Part shown: piece by piece, positions 21,139 through 26,638 of the stretch | How the letters are laid out: every line of letters begins with the position of its first letter | How positions within the stretch are numbered: position 1 is the first letter of the stretch | From: Prolixibacteraceae bacterium | GTDB taxonomy: Bacteria; Bacteroidota; Bacteroidia; Bacteroidales; Prolixibacteraceae | DNA: 26,638 nucleotides | Assembly (NCBI GenBank): GCA_003457135.1 | Contig: DMSQ01000092.1 | Location: 1-26,638, forward strand | Reading direction: 5' to 3' | The notes under the pieces: model-generated | Seen by the model: only the letters and a program-made list of their open reading frames with translations | What the model was told of the DNA's origin: nothing | Database searches by the model: none | Program-made: the position numbers and the translations under genes

Positions 21139-23727
21139 ATGAACATGAAAAAGACGAAAATAAAGAAAGGGATAACAATATTATTTTTCCTTCTTTTCAC
21201 TAATTCTATTGCGTCTGCACAGGAGGTGCAAGGCATGGACAGGAATAAAAAAGAAACGAAACCTCAGGTACAGATTGTTACCTATACCTGTCCCATGCAC
21301 CCTGAAATACATGCCGCCAAACCCGGAAACTGTCCGAAGTGTGGCATGAAACTGATAAAGGAAAAACCCAAACAGGATGCAAAACCTAAGCCGGTTAAGC
21401 CTTCAGGTATGCAAAAGCCAAACGAAAAGGCAAAGAAAAAAGGCATGGAAATGGGCAATTATCAGATGGATAACAGGAACAATATGGCTATGTCAAAAGC
21501 TACACTTGGCAATATAAAAACAATTTTAAACCATACACCACCGCATACAATCCGCTACGATTTATACATAGCCGATACTCTAGTGACATTCGGTAATAAA
21601 TCGAAAAGAGCTATTGCCGTAAATGGACAGATCCCAATGCCCACGCTCACATTTACAGAAGGCGACACAGCAGAAATCTATGTGCACAATAATCTGGATG
21701 AAGAAACATCCCTGCATTGGCACGGCTTATTCCTGCTAAATCAATACGATGGTGTTCCAAACCTTACACAGATGCCCATCAAACCTCATACAACGCATTT
21801 ATATAAGTTCCCAATTATCCAGAACGGAACACATTGGTATCACAGCCATACGGGATTTCAGGAGCAAATTGGCATGTATGGCATGTTCATCATGAACAAA
21901 AGAAAAGAATGGGACATACCAACCATACCGGTTATAATAAGTGAATGGACAGATATGAATCCAAAAGAGGTAAACCGCAGCCTGCACAATGCTACAGATT
22001 GGTTTGCCATTAAAAAAGGTACAGTACAAAGTTATGCAGAAGCCTTAGGCAAAGGGCATGTGAATGTTAAACTCACCAACGAGTGGAAACGAATGAATGC
22101 GATGGATGTAAGCGATGTTTACTATGACAATTTTTTAATCAATGGTAAAAATCAGAATGAACAACCTCAGTTCAAACCAGGCAACAGAGTAAGGTTACGT
22201 ATAGCCAACGGTGGTGCATCCAATTACTTCTGGCTCACTTATTCAGGCGGCAAAATAACGGTGGTGGCAAGTGATGGCAACGATGTAGTTCCGGTAGAAG
22301 TGGATAGATTGATCATAGCTGTTGCAGAAACCTACGATGTTGTTGTAACCATCCCAGATAACAAGAGTTACGAGTTTTTAGTAACACCCGAAGACCGCAC
22401 AAAATCAGCTTCCCTTTGGTTAGGCAGTGGCAAAAAGGTACCTGCTGCAGAATTGCCCAGGCTAAAGTATTTTGCAGGGATGAAGATGATGAATGGCATG
22501 ATGGACATGAAAGGCAATATGGTTGAAATGGAAGGGATGCACATGCAGAACCAGGTAATGGATATGAATACGGTTATGTATCCTGAAATAACAGGTCCCG
22601 AAAATCCAAAAGACACGATGAAACAAGATAACATGCAAGGCAAAGAAATGAAGATGGACCACCACATGGCCGGCATGGATATGGATAACAGCAATCCGGA
22701 TATGGTAACACTTAACTACGACATGTTACGTTCAACCGAAAAAACTACTTTGCCCTCAGGTACTTTAAAAGAATTAAGATTTGATTTAACCGGAAACATG
22801 AACAGGTATGTTTGGACACTGGATAACAAAAAAGTATCCGAAAGTGATAAAATACTGATAAAAAAAGGAGAAAACCTGAGAATTGTTTTATTCAATAACA
22901 GCATGATGCGCCATCCCATGCACCTGCACGGACATGATTTCAGAATATTGAACAGACAAGGCGATTATGCGCCATTAAAAAATACTATTGACATTATGCC
23001 CATGGAAAGAGATACCATAGAATTTGCAGCCACTGAAAGTGGGGATTGGTTCTTTCACTGCCATATTTTATACCACATGATGAGCGGGATGGGCAGGATT
23101 TTTAGTTATGAGAACTCACCACCAAATCCTGAAATACCAAATCCGAAATTCGCGCAACGAAAATTATATGCTGACGACAAGATGTTTCATTTCATGGCAA
23201 GGGCAGGCATAGAAAGCAACGGCAGTGATGGTGAAGCCATGTTTGCAAATACAAGATGGAAAGCAAGCACACAATGGCATTTGGGCTACCAGGATATGCA
23301 TGGTTACGAAAGCGAAACAATGATTGGTCGCTATTTAGGCCGCATGCAATGGTGGTATCCATACTTAGGTTTTGATTATCACTATAAGGCAGAAGGTGGC
23401 CCAAAAAACATTTTCGGCAGCGAAGGGAAAAACTGGTTCGGTCAGGAAAGCAATCAGAATAACCGCAAAGCTTTAGTTGCAGGTATTGCCTACACATTGC
23501 CGATGCTGTTTATTGCTGATTTCAGAGTAGATAGCGATGGAAAATTCCTTTTTCAGTTAAGCCGGGAAGATTTACCGGTTACCAGTCGCTTACGCTTTAA
23601 TATGATGATAAATACCGATAAAGAGTACATGGCAGGGCTTCGTTATATCGTTACAAAATATATTTCCATATCATCTCATTACGATAGCGATATGGGATTG
23701 GGAGCAGGATTGACATTCACTTATTAA
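21139..23727 (+). CDS. Multicopper oxidase fused to CopB-like barrel
   Basis: 862 residues. Order: signal peptide (11-28), a heavy-metal-binding motif YTCPMHPEIHAAKPGNCPKC (49-68), multicopper oxidase domains (~125-655), and a C-terminal region (~665-862) resembling the CopB outer-membrane barrel. Copper sites are intact: HWHG (193-196), HWYHSH (232-237), HPMHLHGH (592-599) and HCHILYHMMSGM (640-651). A Met/His-rich loop (~446-522) is typical of copper-handling CopA-type oxidases. The C-terminal strands have WHLGYQDMHGYESETMIGRY and HYDSDMGLGAGLTFTY, as in CopB. It probably oxidises Cu(I) outside the cytoplasm and may be held at the outer membrane by its barrel segment. It follows the DUF202 gene closely. 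Confidence 0.88.
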   Translation: MNMKKTKIKKGITILFFLLFTNSIASAQEVQGMDRNKKETKPQVQIVTYTCPMHPEIHAAKPGNCPKCGMKLIKEKPKQDAKPKPVKPSGMQKPNEKAKKKGMEMGNYQMDNRNNMAMSKATLGNIKTILNHTPPHTIRYDLYIADTLVTFGNKSKRAIAVNGQIPMPTLTFTEGDTAEIYVHNNLDEETSLHWHGLFLLNQYDGVPNLTQMPIKPHTTHLYKFPIIQNGTHWYHSHTGFQEQIGMYGMFIMNKRKEWDIPTIPVIISEWTDMNPKEVNRSLHNATDWFAIKKGTVQSYAEALGKGHVNVKLTNEWKRMNAMDVSDVYYDNFLINGKNQNEQPQFKPGNRVRLRIANGGASNYFWLTYSGGKITVVASDGNDVVPVEVDRLIIAVAETYDVVVTIPDNKSYEFLVTPEDRTKSASLWLGSGKKVPAAELPRLKYFAGMKMMNGMMDMKGNMVEMEGMHMQNQVMDMNTVMYPEITGPENPKDTMKQDNMQGKEMKMDHHMAGMDMDNSNPDMVTLNYDMLRSTEKTTLPSGTLKELRFDLTGNMNRYVWTLDNKKVSESDKILIKKGENLRIVLFNNSMMRHPMHLHGHDFRILNRQGDYAPLKNTIDIMPMERDTIEFAATESGDWFFHCHILYHMMSGMGRIFSYENSPPNPEIPNPKFAQRKLYADDKMFHFMARAGIESNGSDGEAMFANTRWKASTQWHLGYQDMHGYESETMIGRYLGRMQWWYPYLGFDYHYKAEGGPKNIFGSEGKNWFGQESNQNNRKALVAGIAYTLPMLFIADFRVDSDGKFLFQLSREDLPVTSRLRFNMMINTDKEYMAGLRYIVTKYISISSHYDSDMGLGAGLTFTY

Positions 23728-23768
23728 AGTATCCGCATTCAAAAAACGTGTTTTTTTTACCGCTTAAA

Positions 23769-25226
23769 ATGAATCAAATGGCAGCCAAAAGATCGCTCAC
23801 CATCGTTCAAATGAACGACACCCATGCCTATTTTGATATCCACCAGGAGATGTTTTGGCAGGGTGACCATGCCGTTTACCGCCATGCCGGAGGTTATGCC
23901 CGTATTGCCACAATTGTAAAACAGATTCGAACTGAGAGTCAGGAGAATTGTCTTTTTTGCGACTGCGGTGATACATTTCATGGAACCTTTCCCGCTATGG
24001 ATACCCAGGGACAAGCTATGATCCCAATCTTAAATTCTTTGGGTCTTGATGCTATGACAGCACACTGGGAATTTGCTTTTGGCCCAACGGTATTTAACCA
24101 GCGGATTGCTGAACTAAATTATCCAATGCTGGCAAACAATGTCTATGATAAAGCAACAAAAAAACCTGTATTTCAATCTTATGTCGTAAAAGAGATTGGC
24201 GGATTACGTATCGGTCTTATTGGAATAGCCTCGAATATTGTTGACAAGACCATGCCGCCATCTTACAGCGAAGGGATATACTTTACCTTGGGTAAGGATG
24301 AACTTCCACCAATTATTGATGCACTACGAACCAGGGAAAAAGCAGATTTAATCGTTTTAATCTCTCACCTTGGTTTTACTCAGGATATGAAGCTATTGTC
24401 CGAAGTTCATGGCATTGATGTTTGTCTCAGCGGCCATACTCATAATAGACTTTACGAACCTGTTATTATTGGTAAAACGATTTTAATACAATCAGGTTGC
24501 CATGGTTCATTTTTGGGTCGTTTGGATTTGGAGATAGTTGATGGAAATATTACAGATTATACCCATCAACTGATTGAAATTGAAGCTTCAATACAACCAG
24601 ATCCGGAAGTAGATGAGCTGATCAGGCAGGCACTCGCACCTTACAAGAAACAACTGTCAGAGGTTGTTGGTGAAACTGCCACCGCACTCAACCGGGGAAC
24701 AACCATGGAAACTACGATGGACAATTTCCTGCTTCAGGCATTGCTCGAAAGCACCGAAGCGCAACTGGCATTTTCCAATGGCTGGCGATATGGCGCACCA
24801 ATAATTCCGGGGAACATCACGTTGAATGACCTTTACAACATGATTCCCATGAATCCACCTGTCTCAACTGTAGAGTTAACGGGAGCAGAAATCAAGACAA
24901 TGTTGGAGGAGAATCTTGAAAGGACGTTTTCGTGCGACCCATATCAGCAAATGGGAGGATATGTCAAGCGTTGTCTCGGTCTGAATGTCTATTTTAAGAT
25001 AGAAAACCCATCAGGCCACCGGATTCAAAAATTATTTGCAGGCGATGAAGAAGTTCAGTCCGACCGCTATTACACTGCGGCATTCGTTACAATGCAGGGA
25101 GTCCCTCAGAAATATGGCCGTAATCGGGAAAATCGGTCAGAACGGATTGTAGATGCAATGAGAAAGTATCTGACAAAGCATCGCCCTGTTCATGCAGAAC
25201 TAAGGGGAACCTTTGTTGCGGTATAA
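23769..25226 (+). CDS. SoxB/5'-nucleotidase-like metallophosphatase
   Basis: 485 residues. An N-terminal calcineurin-like phosphoesterase domain has QMNDTHAY (Asp17, His19), CGDTFHG (Asp68), AHWEFAFG (99-106, where most 5'-nucleotidases have GNHEFD) and CLSGHTHNR. A C-terminal nucleotidase-type domain runs from ~285 to the end, with FSNGWRYGAPIIPGNITLND and YNMIPMNPPVSTVELTG. The HWEF variant recalls SoxB thiosulfohydrolases. No signal peptide is seen, unusual for this family. I prefer ATG 23769 to a GTG at 23748. It may be the last gene of the P6 unit. The substrate cannot be fixed from sequence. Confidence 0.82.
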   Translation: MNQMAAKRSLTIVQMNDTHAYFDIHQEMFWQGDHAVYRHAGGYARIATIVKQIRTESQENCLFCDCGDTFHGTFPAMDTQGQAMIPILNSLGLDAMTAHWEFAFGPTVFNQRIAELNYPMLANNVYDKATKKPVFQSYVVKEIGGLRIGLIGIASNIVDKTMPPSYSEGIYFTLGKDELPPIIDALRTREKADLIVLISHLGFTQDMKLLSEVHGIDVCLSGHTHNRLYEPVIIGKTILIQSGCHGSFLGRLDLEIVDGNITDYTHQLIEIEASIQPDPEVDELIRQALAPYKKQLSEVVGETATALNRGTTMETTMDNFLLQALLESTEAQLAFSNGWRYGAPIIPGNITLNDLYNMIPMNPPVSTVELTGAEIKTMLEENLERTFSCDPYQQMGGYVKRCLGLNVYFKIENPSGHRIQKLFAGDEEVQSDRYYTAAFVTMQGVPQKYGRNRENRSERIVDAMRKYLTKHRPVHAELRGTFVAV

Positions 25227-25337
25227 GTGTGTACATATTCATTTCTTTAGTCAGTCTATTTCTTCTTATTGTATATCACATTCAGTTTACAAAAATCACT
25301 TGATAGAATTTATTTTAATAAGTTCTAAAAATCGAAA

Positions 25338-25404
25338 TGTGTGAATGATGTAACTTTTCCTGAAAATTCTGTAACCCATTATCTGCTAAAGGTTCTCAAC
25401 TTAG
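25338..25404 (+). promoter_or_regulatory. Stress-box promoter P8
   Basis: TGTGTGAA at 25338, TGTAAC at 25349 and TGTAAC at 25370-25375. The -7-like CAACTTAG (25397-25404) is less perfect than most. The bacterioferritin start codon (25439) is 34 bp downstream. Confidence 0.84.
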
Positions 25405-25438
25405 TTCTTTCAAAAATTCATTCATTAAAACTCACAAA

Positions 25439-25918
25439 ATGAAAGGGAATAAAGAATTAATTACAGTTTTGAATTCGCTGTTGGCAGATGAACTTACTGC
25501 CATTAACCAGTATATGGTACATTCTGAAATGTGCGAAAATTGGGGATACGGAAAACTTCACATGGCTATCAGGAAACAGGCTATGGATGAAATGCATCAT
25601 GCCGAGTGGTTGATTGAACGGATTATCTTCTTTGAGGGTGCACCAACAGTATCAAAGCTTAATCCGATGAAGATTGGCAAAACTGTTTCTGAAATGATCA
25701 GTAACGATAAAGGTGATGAACTTGATGCAGTACATGCTTATAACGAAGCTATTAAACTTGCCCGTGAGGTTAGTGATCAGGGCACTGCTGACCTGCTGAC
25801 CAAAATTCTTATAATGGAAGAAGGCCATGTTGATTGGGCAGAAATACAACGTTCACAGATTGAACAGATGGGTCTGGAGAATTATCTGGTCAATCAGATT
25901 GAAAGTCCGGCAAGTTGA
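25439..25918 (+). CDS. bfr: Bacterioferritin
   Basis: 159 residues, normal length for the family. All six ferroxidase ligands are at the canonical positions: Glu18, Glu51, His54, Glu94, Glu127 and His130. Tyr25 is also kept, as is Met52, the haem-binding Met of bacterioferritins (DEMHHAEWLIERI). It is expected to form a 24-subunit shell that oxidises and stores iron and limits Fenton chemistry. It is the first gene after P8, so iron sequestration would be part of the stress regulon, and is followed after 24 bp by a flavin reductase-like gene. Confidence 0.95.
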   Translation: MKGNKELITVLNSLLADELTAINQYMVHSEMCENWGYGKLHMAIRKQAMDEMHHAEWLIERIIFFEGAPTVSKLNPMKIGKTVSEMISNDKGDELDAVHAYNEAIKLAREVSDQGTADLLTKILIMEEGHVDWAEIQRSQIEQMGLENYLVNQIESPAS

Positions 25919-25942
25919 TTCAATTAAAAAATAATCTATTCT

Positions 25943-26614
25943 ATGGAACAACATCTTGTAAAAATCAAGTCAATCAAGCACATCACTCATGATGTATTGC
26001 AAATTGTAACCGAAAAGCCACAAAAGTATTCGTTTAACCCGGGCCAGGCCACCGAAATTGCAATAAACAAAAAAGGCTGGAAAGATGAAAAAAGGCCATT
26101 TACCTTTACATCTCTGTCCGAAAACGATGATCTCGAATTTACAATTAAAACTTATCCTACACATAATGGTGTTACCAATGAACTTCTGCAACTTGGAAAA
26201 GATGATGAGTTGATTCTGCACGAAGTTTTTGGAGCCATCGCTTACAAAGGAGAGGGCGTATTTATTGCCGGAGGTGCTGGAATCACTCCGTTTATTTGCA
26301 TCTTCAGGTATCTTCAATCGAAGAGTGAAACAGGTGACAACAAACTCATCTTTGCGAATAAAACCAAAGAAGATATCATCCTTGCACTGGAATTTAAAAA
26401 AATACTGGGCGAAAATTTCATCAATATTTTATCCGAAGAAGTTACTGACAAATATGCTAACGGTCAAATTGACGAAAACTTTCTTAAAGCGAACATTGCC
26501 GATTTCGGTCAGCAATTCTATATCTGCGGCCCCCCACCCATGATGGAAGCCATACAAAAGCAACTGGCTAGTTTAGGGGTAAATAAAAAAAATATTACAG
26601 TTGAAGAAATGTAA
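25943..26614 (+). CDS. Ferredoxin/flavodoxin reductase-like flavoprotein
   Basis: 223 residues, soluble. The FAD-binding beta-barrel has RPFTFTS (51-57). The NAD(P)-binding domain has GGAGITPF (110-117) and CGPPPMM (195-201), the standard signatures of the ferredoxin-NADP reductase superfamily. No iron-sulphur cysteine cluster is present, so it is a minimal reductase. Placed 24 bp after bacterioferritin, it could supply electrons for iron release, the role played by Bfd and its reductase elsewhere, but this is inference from position. The frame closes just before the window end. Confidence 0.9.
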   Translation: MEQHLVKIKSIKHITHDVLQIVTEKPQKYSFNPGQATEIAINKKGWKDEKRPFTFTSLSENDDLEFTIKTYPTHNGVTNELLQLGKDDELILHEVFGAIAYKGEGVFIAGGAGITPFICIFRYLQSKSETGDNKLIFANKTKEDIILALEFKKILGENFINILSEEVTDKYANGQIDENFLKANIADFGQQFYICGPPPMMEAIQKQLASLGVNKKNITVEEM

Positions 26615-26638
26615 GAGAAGTTGGAAGATAGAAGTTGG

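Overview
The window looks like chromosomal DNA from a member of the Bacteroidota, probably class Bacteroidia. It is AT-rich. Start codons follow A-rich leaders without clear Shine-Dalgarno sequences. Promoters carry a TAnnTTTG-like -7 box, and the protein families are typical of the phylum: GH130 plus GT4-toroid enzymes, DUF6600, Lmo0937, Thivi_2564, CsbD and YtxH. No ribosomal, tRNA, replication or central-metabolism genes are visible. Almost everything is envelope-, stress-, metal- or redox-related.

The most notable feature is a promoter repeated eight times, seven on + and one on -, at the head of every clearly separated transcription unit. Each copy is a 38-bp box: TGTGTGAA, then TGTAA at +11, then TGTAAC at +32. 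Exactly 21 bp later comes an octamer close to CATCTTTG, a Bacteroidota -7 box. The total is 67 bp in all eight cases, with no indels. I read this as one co-regulated stress regulon packed into a gene island under an activator, or special RNA polymerase form, encoded elsewhere.

Layout. P1 (163-229) heads a small secreted tail-anchored protein, four tiny membrane proteins, a GH130 glycosidase/phosphorylase-like protein and a diverged CsbD. P2 (3561-3627) heads CsbD, an RskA-C-like secreted protein, a second Lmo0937 protein whose start codon reads ATC, a YtxH / holin-like / small membrane protein trio resembling E. coli yqjD-yqjE-yqjK in layout, and a GT4 glycosyltransferase fused to an alpha-toroid domain. 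P3 (8123-8189) heads a paralogue of the first small secreted protein. It is followed by a DUF6600 protein with a 14-unit Gln-rich repeat and, beyond a terminator, an M1-type peptidase. P4 (13579-13645) heads an eRF1/pelota-domain-like protein, CsbD and a hybrid histidine kinase. P5 (16138-16204) heads a lipoprotein-like protein, a coiled-coil protein, a two-helix membrane protein and a DUF3108 protein. P7 (minus, 19758-19692) drives an AsmA/DUF748-like protein converging on the DUF3108 gene. P6 (19853-19919), divergent from P7, heads CsbD, YtxH with a likely frameshift, a DUF202 protein, a multicopper oxidase fused to a CopB-like barrel, and a SoxB/5'-nucleotidase-like metallophosphatase. P8 (25338-25404) heads bacterioferritin and a flavodoxin-reductase-like protein.

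The families recur (four CsbD, two YtxH, two Lmo0937, two tail-anchored secreted proteins), as if the island grew by duplicating promoter-plus-small-gene modules. Together the genes suggest a general envelope/desiccation/metal/redox stress response. That role is inferred. The promoter repeat and the gene order are read directly from the sequence.
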